Shown one piece after another: positions 13,501 through 26,153 of a stretch of 64,000 bases of DNA. This DNA is from Crotophaga sulcirostris. Taxonomy: Eukaryota; Chordata; Aves; Cuculiformes; Crotophagidae. Below the pieces are notes generated by a model, which saw nothing but the letters and a program-made list of their open reading frames with translations, was not told the origin of the DNA and searched no databases. The DNA lies in assembly GCA_013397455.1 (NCBI GenBank), contig VYZB01000168.1:407923-471922 (forward strand), read 5' to 3'. Made by a program: the position numbers and the translations under genes. Numbering within the stretch: position 1 is the first letter of the stretch; each line of letters begins with the position of its first letter.

Positions 13501-16500
13501 CTGCGCTTCAGCACACAGAGAATTGAAGCAAAAGGCAAACTCTAGTAAATATTAAATTCTGCCACTTGCAGATATACAAGCTACATATAAAGATAACGGC
13601 ACGCATGCTTTTGCTTGCTCTCCAGCTCTCACTTTCTCTGAAGTGGACTCTGTGTATTTACCACTGAATTATTCTGACATAAAACTTTCCAGACTATACT
13701 GGTATGTTGAGCTGAACTCTGTGGCTTTGCATAGGTGCCGAGGCTTTGCAGAACTACCCATTACGTTTATAACAGTGCTAATTTTTGAGAGCCATGCAGA
13801 GAAAATTTTAGATTCAGCCCAGCTGATTTGTTCTTCACACTGCTCCTGCGGTGAGGAGGATTGATTTTTGTGTTTCTTTTGATATTTGGCTTCCTTTCCT
13901 CTGGTACTCAATGCTTCAGGCCTTAATCCTTTAACCTTGAATCTGAGCATCAAGGCTTCAGGAGGGATCAGACCTTTTGATGGAGAGAGAAGGTCTTTTG
14001 TTGTACCAAATGGTTGGGAGTGGTGTAAGGCAAGACAGCTCTCCAGACAGTATATATTTCTCTGTTGTGTTAAAAGACTATAAACAAAGGGTGGGTTTAG
14101 TGGGGATTATAAATAATCTAGAGGAAGGTAGGGTATTAGAAGCAATGGAAAAGAGTTAATGACTTTTTCTTTAACATTTCACCAATAACCAGTCTATCAT
14201 GACAGATGTGTACTGGGTTGCCAAATGCTATAGTCTGATTTGGGTAAAGGTTTAAAGCTCAGCATGTCATGGAAATGGCAGTGCGGTCCCTGATGGAGCA
14301 GGGGAAAAAAAGCTTTTCAGCTTCTCAAAGGGCAGTATTTGTGGAAGCAGATGCTTGCTTGCCCTACCCAGCATAAAGAACAGTTCTGCGGGCAGCCGGG
14401 AGAGTTCGTACTGCTGGATTTTTATAGGATCATTAATTATATGTTATAAGGCAGCTAAGCATGGCATTCCTAACTCGATGAATTCCATTATGAATGGCCT
14501 TTTCATATTCTTCATCTCATTATATTAAATGCATGTGACCTGAAGTTTAGCTAAAGTTATTGTTCGGGTTAACTTTCATTTAGTGGTTGCCCTAATTTTA
14601 GAAACAGTATGATCTTTAGATTTTATGGAGAGACAGGTTCTTTTATGCATGTTTTTGCAGCACTATTTTAGATAATTTCTTTTGAAACTAGGTAGGAACC
14701 TCTGTGAGGTGGCAGGGAAGGGATTTAGTCACTCCTTGATTTGCCTGGAGATTTCTGTACCCATGTCCCTGGGTGACAACATCCAGTTACACGGATTTGG
14801 CTATCATCTCTCTGCCAATAACTCTTAAACCCTCTGCTCTGTTCCGTCTAGTCTTGCATATCTGACTGCCTCCCTGACACATAATCCTGGGTGTTTTGCC
14901 TTCAGATCATTCCTAATCTGGCCAAAACAGAACTCCTTACTTTTTCTTCCAAATCTCTCTTCAATTCTGATTTTGATAACGCCGCATCCTCCCTGTCACT
15001 CAGACTCATAACCTCAGGGTCACTTTCCTTCTCCATGTGCATCTGGGCTGCTGACAGTTATTGCGGCTTCCTTCTTCTTTGCAGCAAAAACATACCTTCA
15101 ACATGCAACAGTTAAAACACCACCACTTGCCCTAGTCCTTCATCTTGCATCTTAATTACTGTAAAGACTTCTTTGACTGCTCAATATTAATTCCCCTTCT
15201 TCAAAATAAGTTTTCCAAATGAGTATCTTGGCTGCTTATTTGGATCATGTTACCATTGCTTTTCTGAAACCCCCTTGAAGGCTGGCTGTCTACAGTATCA
15301 GTCTTTAGAGCTCTGGCAGAAAGTCACAAAACTGTTTCTTATTTTGTTTTCTCTGCCACTTTCTCACCTTTATTCCTTAAGTTACGTAGGACTCAATGTT
15401 TTGTTGAGTGTGGCATGAACTTTTGGCCATGTGATCCTGCCACATTCCCGAATTCTTTCTAGCTTATGGAACCACTGAGTTCATGTCATGGTGACTTCTG
15501 CCTCCCTCTGTTCCATCTATGTCTTTTCGGTTTCACACCCTACCTCTTTAAGCCCTTTTTTTCCCTGACTTTTTTTTCAGAGTTTCCTCAGAGATTTTTC
15601 AGGTTTTGGATGCTTTCTTAGCTCCCTTTTCTCCATTCTAATTTGATGAATTTCAAACTGATACATCACTTTCCACTGATCACAATGATGTTCTCTTGCT
15701 TGGTAAGTCCACCTAAAATCTAAATCATATTCGAAAGATACCACTGGTGACCTAGGGAGAGCAGTATTATAAATCAACTGCAGGACAATTCATCAGCTGT
15801 TCTATGTAGAAAATTTTACATATGGCTTCTAGCACACACAAAAGTTTGAAACAAAACAATATGCAAGCTATCTTCAGTCTTCTGTGAATAGTGCCAGGCT
15901 TCACCTCTTTGTGTAACTATATGCCGTTCTGTTTGATTGATGAGTAGCTAATCCTTTTTTACTTTTTTACTACATAGTCCCTTAATGTCCATCTACGTCT
16001 TGCATTCTTTTTGAGAAAATCGTGTCTTTGAGGTATGGGCTAAGTTTATTTACTGGCTGTAGGCTCAGTCGGGCTGAGGTGGTTCAGCAACACAAATAAT
16101 GCAAGCCTCTAAATGCAACTCACAGTGGCACTGAGGGCAGCAGCTCCAGACAGACATTTCCAAAAAGGTTGTAAGAAACCTGTGCAAAGGTAGACTTCCA
16201 AGTCCTAAGATCAATAGCGGTAGCTGTAAGATGGCAAATCACTTGTATTTGGACTAATGAAAATACATATTGTATTTGTCATGTTCAGTATCTAGGGGCA
16301 GGGAACCGGCAGCCCAGAGTCTGGGCAGAGCCCATAGCTTCACTGCACACAGCCTGGTGCCAGGATCTCTTCTTTTGATACTGGACATCAGAACATGCCA
16401 GTATGTTTCACGCTGACATGTGTCTCTTAGTGAGACAATGGTTTCTGTATGGTTTCAATTCTATTATGTCCCTTTATTTCCTGAATATAAGAGTATGACA

Positions 16501-19500
16501 AAGTGTTAAATCTGTTCCATAAACATACTGTTTGAGTCAATATTTGGTGGTACTGCTACTTTCACTTAAAATCCATGTACCGAAAGGAAATCTTCAGTGT
16601 GTTTTTTTTCATGGGACCTGGCCATGGTTTTTAGAGCTATTTGCCATCAATTAGGCATCTAAGTGTATATTGCACTTGCAATAAATACCTGGTTTTTTTC
16701 AGTCACTAGCCATCAAACATGCTCTATGAAATATGTAACTTAGGTGGATTCAAGACAATTGAAGTGGCCAGAAGTGGTATTTTAAATCTTTACCAAAATC
16801 TACCCTGTCAAATCTACATCTGTTGGACATGGTAATCCACTAATCTGAGTAAGTCCAAAGTCTAACTTGTCTATTTACTTATTTTGGGGCTATAAGATTT
16901 TTTTTGAAAGCAGATCAATAAACAATCTCAGTGTTTTCATTTTACTAAGCAATATAATATAGATGAGTACTAGTGTAGTAGTGAATCATTAATATACTCC
17001 TTAATCATAGAGCGAACACGTCCCACAGATGTGATTTAATCATGGAAAAAAGGCCAATGAAGTGTAAAGATGCATCAGGAGAGGTGATTCCAACAGCAGT
17101 AGGATAGTGTATGACACCATTTTAAAAGATCTTAGTATTAGAACACTTAGGACGCTATGTACATTTATAGTTGCAAACCTGGCTATATTCTAAACATGTT
17201 GTTTATTTTGATCACTGTAAAATAAGAATCGAAAACTAGATTAGGTTGTACTTGTTTGGGGAACCATTGTGGTGCAATGAGACATGTTGGCATCATGTTA
17301 GAGCCTTTTACCTGGACTAAACCTGTGTCAACACACTGAAGCTAGACTGGCTTTTTGGAATAAGAGCAGAATTACAGTCTCCAGATTCACTAGTAAGTCT
17401 TAAGACTTCCACATTAACAGACCTATATAACCCTAAAACCTGATAGTAATCTGTGCTTAAAATGCTTGATTACTGATGTGATACAGACAAATACGATTAG
17501 AATAAGAGAACAGAATTTTCATGCAAAAAGGTAGGTCTTGTAAGGGTGCTCCAATGTTAATTTCAGTGGTAATGGTTCCTAATCATTAGAGAAATCAGAT
17601 TCGAGGACAACAGCCTCAGAAGAACAGGGAAGATAAAACCCCTAATTGTGTTTATTATGGAATTTGATGCGCTTATGAAAAGTGTTTCCTTCAATGTCCT
17701 CTGATACCAGGGGAGCTGTTGGAGACCTGGAGGGTCACCTCGGGATTCTTAGGACTACATGTATTTGCCAGTAGAGTGGTTATTAGTTTTCTTTGCTAGC
17801 AGTATGAGAAGTCTGTAGCTTTATATTCCTATATTTCCTCACTTAGAAACCAGGGATGATAATTTATCATGTCAGTATTGCAAGTATTGAAAGTTAGCAT
17901 CTACCAGGTACAACTTTGTCAATGGACAGAAGCAGCTGTAGATATTATGTCTTTTATGTCTTTTATAACTCTTCTGTCCGCATGTAGGCACTACAGGATC
18001 CTCTGAAACATTTCTTTTCTGTGCATATGACTATTCATAATACCTGCACACAAGAGTGCAATCTTAAATATCTGCTGCTCTAATTAGGCATCTCTTCAAT
18101 TGCCTTGTTAGTAGGGCACACTGGAAAAGCCGAGTACTACTTTCTATCTCTTACTGTGTCCTTTGCTGTATTGTCACTTTTAGCAAATGATTGCCCCATG
18201 ATGTGATCCATGATCAGAAAAAGGGCTTTTGCAGTTGCTGTTCACTTACTGAAAGGTTCTGTTATCAACATCTATCAGTCTGTCTGGAAACTCCTATGGA
18301 GGAGAGAGTGCTTATGTACTAATAGTCTTAGTGAAGGAAAGTACAAGGACTCTTGCACCAAGCACGTGGTTACCCGTACACTCAGACCTATCTCTGCAGC
18401 AACAGCTCAGCGAGAGCCTGGTTTGCAGTGCAGCCCATCTACTGTAAAGTCTTTTGTTCTGGGTGAGCCAAGTTGAGAAGGGATGATGCATTGTGCCTTT
18501 ATCACAACTAAAATGCAATCTAATTTTGGAGGTTGTTTGTTCAGGAGGTAGCTTGTATATGGCATTTTGTTGGGCAACTTGTGAATGGGGCTGACTCTCA
18601 GCCAAACAGTAGTGATTCTGGACAAGACACTAAGACAGGCATGCATTTTGCTGAAGTACATGTGATTTTCCTTCAGAAGGAGAAGGTGACATGGCTTGGT
18701 CTACTGCAGAAGTTTGAATTTAGCTCAAAAAGTTTGTTTGTCCTAAACAGGCTTTTGCATCATTCTTTATGATGCTTTCACTGGTGACAGCTAAGGCAGG
18801 ATTTTCGGATATACAGACACTATTTTGAAGGATTGTTTTTATACCTATGACTTGACATTTACATGACTTTCTTTTGTGAAGGCTGACAGCACTGCTTGCT
18901 GGAATGACAACTGCTCTGCTCTGCTCTATAAGAAAGGCCAAACACACAATCACAGCATTTTGTCCTGCTAAAGCTTTGCCAGTCTGTTTTCTGTGGCCAT
19001 TTCTCTGTGACTGTCTAAAAACCTTCATGTTGGAATTTTTTTTTTGATTCAGAAGAGAAGAGAGAAAAGTAACCAGATTTAATTTTGCTGTTTGTTAGGA
19101 AAAGGAAGATATGTGGGAAAGGTGCTGGTAGGGAGCTGAAATATAGCTAACTTAAAGCAGAACGAGGACAGTGATTCAAAGGGAAGGCATGAATATAATT
19201 TTAGGTGGAATTTAGCTTAGTAGTTGCTACAAATGGACCTCTAACTGTGTATAATCAGTGAATCCTGACTTCATTGAAGATAAAGACAGCATTCTGATTG
19301 ATTCAATGAGGCCAGGGTTTCACCTATGGCTGGTATGATCTAATAGGTCATTGCTAATTAAGAGCATATGTGGCCTCAATTCTTGCTGGTGGAATTAAAT
19401 ATCTGAGCACCAGTCACTGTGAGAATGGGTAAGGAACAGGACTCTGAAAGAGTGGTCTGGAAAAGCTGTGCTATGGATTACTGTACTCTGGGACAGGTTG

Positions 19501-19924
19501 ATATGAGCAGAATTTTTTTGCATAGTGACCAGTCCAGTTCCTCCAAGATGAGAGAAATGTAAATCAAGTGCAGTAGGTCCAAGAAAGACAGTTCAACAAC
19601 AACAAAAAAAAAAAAACCCACAGAAACCTGATACCACCACAGGCATTACTGTATTTGAGGACTCTGAGCCTGAAAAGGATGTAAGAGCTGAAAGCTCTGC
19701 ATTGCTCCCCAACAGTATATTATGTGCATAATAACATATAGATTGTGGGCAATCACTGTCCATTTTCTATGACAAGAAATCCTTTCATTCCAAGCAGATT
19801 TGATAATATTTATATTTCAGTTCTAGAACTCTTGCTGGCTGCAGATGTATTCCCCTGCTTGTCCCTGCCCTCCTGCCTTTTGCCTAGAAAAACCTGTGAG
19901 AAAGGAAATGGTTTGATCCTGAAG

Positions 19925-20400
19925 ATCATGCACCTGTTGGAATGGGTTTAGAGGAGAGCCACAAACGTGGTCAGAGGGTTGCAACATCTCTCCAGTGAAG
20001 AAGGGCTGAAAGAGCTGAGGTTGTTCAGCCTGGAGAAGAGAAGGCTCTGCGGAGACCTTACTGCAGCCTTTCAGTGCTTCAAGGGGGCTTATGAGACAGA
20101 TGGGGACAGACTTTTTTAGAGTGCCCCTAGCTACAGCACAAGGCGTAACTATTGTAGACCAGGAGAGGACATTCAGACTACATAGGAGGAAGTCATTTTA
20201 CTAGGAGAGTGGTGATATATTGAAACAGGTTGCCCAGTGAGGTAGTGAATGCCCCAACCCTGGAAAGATTCAAGGTCACCTTGGATGGGGCTCTAAACAA
20301 ATGGATCCAGTTGAAGATAGCCCTGCTCATTGCAGGGAGGTTGGACTAAATGACCTTTAGAAGGCCCTCCTAACCCAAACCATTCCGTGAATCCATGATC
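19925..20400 (+). mobile_element. CR1 LINE 3' fragment, + orientation
   Basis: Typical avian CR1 3' sequence is seen in order: CACCTGTTGGAATGGGTTTA, then TTGTTCAGCCTGGAGAAGAG, GATGGGGACAGACTTTTT, CAGGTTGCCCAGTGAGGTAG, GTTGAAGATAGCCCTGCTC and the tail ACCTTTAGAAGGCCCTCC. It is 5'-truncated, as most CR1 copies are, lacks an intact reading frame and is moderately diverged, so it is an old, dead copy. This copy is also the in-window reference used to read the periodic region after 35878. Confidence 0.95.
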
Positions 20401-20622
20401 TCAAAACTGTAAAAGAGCAGGCTGTCTACAAAGAGAAGCAGCTGTTTCTTATTAACATGCAGTGGATCCCAGCAGTATCATTAGCATGCTGATGCATCTA
20501 ATGTAAGCCTCAAAATGCCAGGTTTCATAATTGGGCCTTGAAATCTCACTCTAGGTTTGACTGTGGCCTTCAAGGTCTGTGGTAGAATAGATTATTTTTC
20601 TACTCTTTAAAGGAGTGGGAAA

Positions 20623-20722
20623 ATCATAGAATCATAGAATGGTTCGAATTGGAAGGGACTATGGAGATCATCTAGTCCACCTGCCTTGCGGTGAGTAGGG
20701 ACATCTTCAACAAGGTTAAGCT
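20623..20722 (-). mobile_element. Short CR1 LINE 3' fragment, - orientation
   Basis: ATCATAGAATCATAGAATGG followed by TTGGAAGGGACTATGGAGAT is the reverse complement of the CR1 3' end. The fragment is about 100 bases and lies tail-to-tail with the larger + strand CR1 ending near 20400, about 220 bases away. Confidence 0.9.
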
Positions 20723-23700
20723 TAGTTTTTTTTCAAGCACTCTCTGTTTCAGTATGACAGATTTATATTTTTAACACTGTGTTTTTAAGGTTGTTGGTCT
20801 GCTGATTTTGGTTTTGTGGTGAGGAATGGAAGGGTGATGGTCTTTAGGAATGAGAGATGACTCTGAAGTTCATACTGTGTTTCTCCTCCTTGCTTGCAAC
20901 ACTCTTAACCTCCCTTCCAGCTCTACTTAGCCATCCTTTAGATTTGTACACTCTACATAAAGCAGGACTGAGTGGACCAATCTCCCTCCTCTTTCCCATG
21001 TGCTGCTGGTACATTTTTCCATGTTTCATCCCAGCTCCTCTCTAAAGAAGGGACAGGATGTGTCCCCTCAGAAGAGAACTCCAACTTGCAGAGGGAGATG
21101 TGCTAAGGAGGACCATAAGCTCTACCTCTGTTGTCAAGGTTTTCCTCATGGTTAGCTCTAAGCAGACACACATGGTTTTATGCACTAATTTCAGGTGTCT
21201 CCTTTTCTCAGTCAGTTGAGTACCTGGGAGTTGGTTCCAGTTCTTCCACCTTTCCTGACCAGCCTGCTGTCCAGGGGCCCAGCTTCTTTACTCGCATCAG
21301 TTTCTTATCCCCTTTGCCTTGCAGATTAGAGTAATCACACTTCCCTATCTGACGCATTGGTGGAAAAAACGCACTTGAAAAATCTAAGGCACTTGGTAGT
21401 TCTGGAGGTAGGGGCTTACAAAGAGTAACACAGTACACTTCACAGGACTAAAAAAATTCTAGTTGTTCAGGGCACCATTGTTAGGCAACAACAGTGGTGT
21501 CCTGAAGAACTACAGTTTTTTCAGTCCTAAGAAGCAACCTTAGATCTATTTATCCAAGTCTACAGCCCTTCTTTTCTCGCCACAAATGTATTTTTGTTTA
21601 CTGTGCAGACAACCAGCTTCCCAAACGGTCCCATTTTGGAACTGGTGGTTTTCAAAAATGTAGTTTGATAACTTGATTGAAACTGATCTGAATTCAGACC
21701 CCTGCTGAAACGAAGATCCTGTGATATATTGACACCTTCTTCTTTATCCCAGCACTTGTGATCCTGCTGCTTTATACTGAGCTGATTCTGGAAGCTGATC
21801 TGGCTGAAGACTCTCCCAGCCAGTGTGGCAGGGGGAGGGAAGCAATTTTCAGCCTGTTTTTCAAACTGCGTATGAAATGGCAATACAGGTTCCAGCTACA
21901 AAAACGTATTGCTTGGGTTGTCTACTTATCACCAGTTTTGCATCATTAAGTGTTACGCCTTCTTGGCTGGATATAATTGCAGCAGATTGCACACATGAAC
22001 TGTTAATTATTTTATTTTTAAGGCAGAAATTGTGGAACAGGAAAATAACATTCCAACATGTTTGCTTTTGGAGCTAACCTACCACAGCAATCTGTTAGTT
22101 TGATAATGGTTAAACTCACAAGCCCTTACCTCAACAGGGTGCAGTAGGGTACCATTAAGGCAGCCATCTGTTGAACATATATACTGAAGGCATGAACTGC
22201 CTCATGTTTTGGGTTTCTGGTTAGTTATAATGTAGTCGTGTTCTCTGGATGCCACTGATCTGCACTGAAAAATGCATGGACAGACCAGAATTCAGAGAAA
22301 GGTGAACATCCAAATGCGGGATCGATGACTGGAAACCCATCAGATGAGCACTAGGTACATAGCAGGGAAGTGGTGGAACCTTGTGGGTGTATACATGCTG
22401 ATAGTAAATGCTACTCTTGGAAAGAATCTTAGCTTGAGTTGCTTAGTGAGTCAATAGATCTGTAAAACTCCATTTGCAGACCAAGGCTACCATTATGTTG
22501 GATGGATTCATCAGGATGAGCAGATAAAACAAGTTAAATTCTATCAGAGTTTTCCTGCATTAATTTAAAAATTAATTTAGTTGGCTCTAAATGTACATTT
22601 GTTTTAGTATCTTGAAGAACTGACTTTGCTCTATTAAAGCAGAATAATGTATCTATATGGTGCCCTAACTTGAACAGTACATAAAGATTAGTAAATAAGA
22701 CCCCATTAAAAATACTTATAATGTAAGTAACATGGGTCCCAATAGCCTTTCTAATGTCCATTAATGCTTATTCTGAGGATCAGAGCTCATTTTACTGAGC
22801 CATTTAGTCAAACCGTGTGATTATTTAGAAAGTTAATTCATGCATACTAAAATCTAGCTTAAGTAATGCAGAGGGTAGGAGGTAAAACTCTATGGAGACG
22901 ATAGTCCTTTTTGTTATTTAATGATCAGCCATAATTAACTTGCAAATTTGAAATAATTAGAACAAATTAAAGGTATTTAACTTTGCCTCCCTAAAGAAAA
23001 ATTCAAATTGCACCAAATGCAGCTTTAAATTATTCAAGTCTCAGAGGTCTGTGCTGGGTTTTTTTACAATGCCTTTTCTATGATGAGAATACCAATCTGC
23101 TTTTTGTCAGAAAGCATCCTATCAAGTAATTGTTCTTTGTGTCTAATAAATGACAGCTATTCTTCTTTGTAAAAGTATTTCAGTCTCTGAAGACTACATC
23201 AGCATTTCCATGGCATTTTAATTCAATAAAACAAAAGGTTAATGTTTTTCTACTTTTTAAGGAATGCAAATACTAGCTGTATTCAGTGGGTCCTGAATGA
23301 CATTTAAAATTTGCCATTCACGCTCAGCAGGGATATCGCGATATGAGGCTCAGACCAAATGGAAAGACCGTTCAAGGTGTGTTTTCCTTTGTTGATGATG
23401 TACTTCGATATTCATAAGGAGACAACAGTGTCGAGACTCACTTCTTTTCTGGCGATGCTGCTCTACAACTCCTGCATTAGTTTGTAGGTTAGGTAGATTA
23501 ATAAGGCCTTTATTTAGACAGTCTTCTCTGTTGTGTAGTTTCAGAGAATAACATGAAAATTCATCCAATATTGTGGTGACCTGCAGGAAGTCCTACTGAC
23601 CATGCTGCATTTGAGTGATACAGTGGATTGTTGGATTGGAAAACAAAGAGTGACCTGTTTTGTCAGTTAATGTCTCTAGCTATACATAACTGATGCATTT

Positions 23701-25968
23701 GGGCCGTATGTTAACTTCAAATTTTCCAGGTTGCAACAGTCACAACATTCATTTTACTAATTACTCCACACATGAATTAATAACTGTGTTCTGAAATAGA
23801 ACTTTTTTTCTTTATGTTTTATTTACTTAATTTTGGTACATTGTTAATTGTTGAATTTTTGTGTCTCTGCATTATCTCTTGCCTTCTGTGGTCTGCACAC
23901 CTTTCAGTTTATTTGACATTTTAGGATTTGACTCTGTCCTTGCTTGAGCGAAACTTCAGCATGAGCGTTCTTTTATTAAATACAAAAGAATCGGGCTTTA
24001 GTTAATTTAGTGAACTATATAAGCAAATATGCTTGCTTTTGTTATTTCTTTATAACTTAACTTTGTAAAAATTTCCTGGTGTCTGTTTCTGTTTGAATTG
24101 CCACTGTCATAGCATTATCTAAATCAGAACTTGGTGCTCTAGAGGTAACTGTAACACGTAAAAGGTATCGCAGTGAGCCAGCAGAGTACTTGTCTCCTCG
24201 TCTACAAGCCAAAGGTCACAGTCTTCACAGAAGATATGAAGGTTGTAATTAAATGTACTTCAAAAACCCAGAAAGCATCTAAATAATGACAACCTCAATG
24301 TTTATAATTGCTATTAATCATCCCAGTACAGGCAAATGGAATCTGAAGTCCTGTATTATCAGAGAACTCTGGTCAAGTATTACACCTTTAAGCCTCTTTA
24401 AACAGCAATTAGGGTCCAAACCCACCTCTTGCTGTACTCCGGGTGGCAAGAATTAGTAGGTTAATAATTTCATATAATTCAAATAAGACTAATTTAGTCC
24501 ATGATAAATTTTAATAATACTTTGCAATATTATCAGTGGCCACACAGTTTGAAGGTCTAAAGTAAATGGAGGTTATTCAGAAAGTTTTATCCAACACTTC
24601 AGCCAGTTATTATAGGTCATAAGCGATTATATAATGTTCTGCATTAATAATACAGGAGTAATGCTAATTGTCCAACAGGCACAGTGGGCCCTATTAAACA
24701 ATGGCTTATACAGCACATCGATCTGAAACTTAATTTAGCTATCATTTTCTGATGGAAGCATCAGATATGTGCTTTTTCCTCAGGTGTACAGTAACTTCAG
24801 TGGTGTAAGCTTTTAGGTAAAAGATTCTTGTTAATCAGCCTCCACAAAGCTCTGTCCCAAATAATACAAACTTGTGGCAGTCTTTGGGTGGCCCATGTAA
24901 AACTGGTGCTTAAACAGGAAAATGATCTGTATCATGTTCTGTTAATTTAGGAAAGCTCCTATGTCACTCCCATGCTTGAAAGTAGAGCATTATAATCTTG
25001 GGATGAATTGTATTCCTTCATGTGCGTAGTGCAAAGAAATTTTTATACTTTTAATTGATTTTTATAACAGTCTTGGGACTAATGACGCATATATGTTGGG
25101 AATCCTCATTTAAAACAGTAGCTGTTTCCCAGAGAGCAATATTTTAAACAGATAGGTTGTCTTTACTGAGGGAAATATGGGTCTCCATAACCTCCTCACT
25201 ACCCAGAATGTTTTGTGATTACCTGTGACTGCAGACACTGAAGTCTTGCTTGCTTTACATCACCAAATCTGCATCCTAGCTGTATGAGTGCACTATGTAT
25301 GATCTTGTGCATAAGTTCATCTTGAACTATGCTGCTTCTGATTATCTTTCTCTTTTCTTACTCTACCCAAGCTGCTGCAGTTGCCTCACTGGACAGTTGC
25401 GTAACATTTTCCTCATACATTCTCTAACTTGTTTACAAGTTACACTGTTTATTCATCTCATCTCTTTTTGTCTCATCTACTCTCATCAAGTTTCTTCTTG
25501 ATACATCATCTGCTTCTCTTTTGCAAACAATGACTCCAGTTTTCATATATTCTTTCTGTTTCTCCTTTATACTAGGTTAGTGAACAGTTTTTTTTCACTC
25601 TTTCTTTAAAACTTGTTCCAGGGTGATGGACAAAATACTTTCTCTAGCTCATTCCACTTGTCCAGTCCTAACCACTAAGGGAATACAAGACCTTATGCTT
25701 TAGGGAATGTGCCAAATGCCACAGAACTCCAAATATAATTGTCAGAGTGCTGCTAGCTACAGATAACCAAAGAATACTGCTGAAGTAGGTTAGTAACTCT
25801 TCAATCCTTAGGCATCCTGCTTTCAGGCATTGAAAATGGATTCAAGAAGTGTTCAACGAGCAGCATGATGGTTACGCTTCTGGAGAGTGAAAGCTGGGGA
25901 AAGAAATGGGTGCAGTGTTAAAAGGGCTGAATGCATCATGTAATTTTGTTGTCTTTCTTTACTCCCAG

Positions 25969-26153
25969 TGTACCGGTGTTGAAACATGAAGATTATTTTC
26001 CAAGGACACCTCCAGTAAGCAAGAGCTCCAGAACACCAAGGAACAGTGGTGGTAGCAGTTCAGGGAAGAAAATGGTTGGTTTTGATGCAAACGTGGAAGA
26101 TGGAAGAACCCTTCTGATGCAAACGAAAAGGGAAGGCACCAAGTCAAGGAAAG
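25969..26153 (+). CDS. KIAA1328: KIAA1328 (hinderin) internal coding exon
   Basis: The exon is 185 bases, entered in phase 2 and left in phase 1. The acceptor is TTTACTCCCAG and the donor AAAG/GTAAGT is a perfect consensus. It encodes SVPVLKHEDYFPRTPPVSK, a Ser/Arg/Gly-rich stretch, and then KKMVGFDANVEDGR, which aligns with the RKTVGFHSHMKDD segment of human hinderin as I remember it. The product is hydrophilic, with no membrane segment and probably disordered. It links the central coiled coil to the C-terminal region. Confidence 0.85.

Larger units (their letters stand above)
7591..25968 (+). other. KIAA1328: Long KIAA1328 intron (about 18.4 kb)
   Basis: The intron begins GTAATT and ends with a pyrimidine tract and CCCAG at 25964-25968. 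It is mostly AT-rich unique sequence, with two CR1 fragments near 20 kb (listed) and an A-rich run near 19603-19616. Stretches about 22790-23080 and 24250-24800 are dense in TAAT/ATTA cores and look like conserved non-coding DNA. No nested gene, tRNA or other RNA gene was recognised on either strand. Confidence 0.75.
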
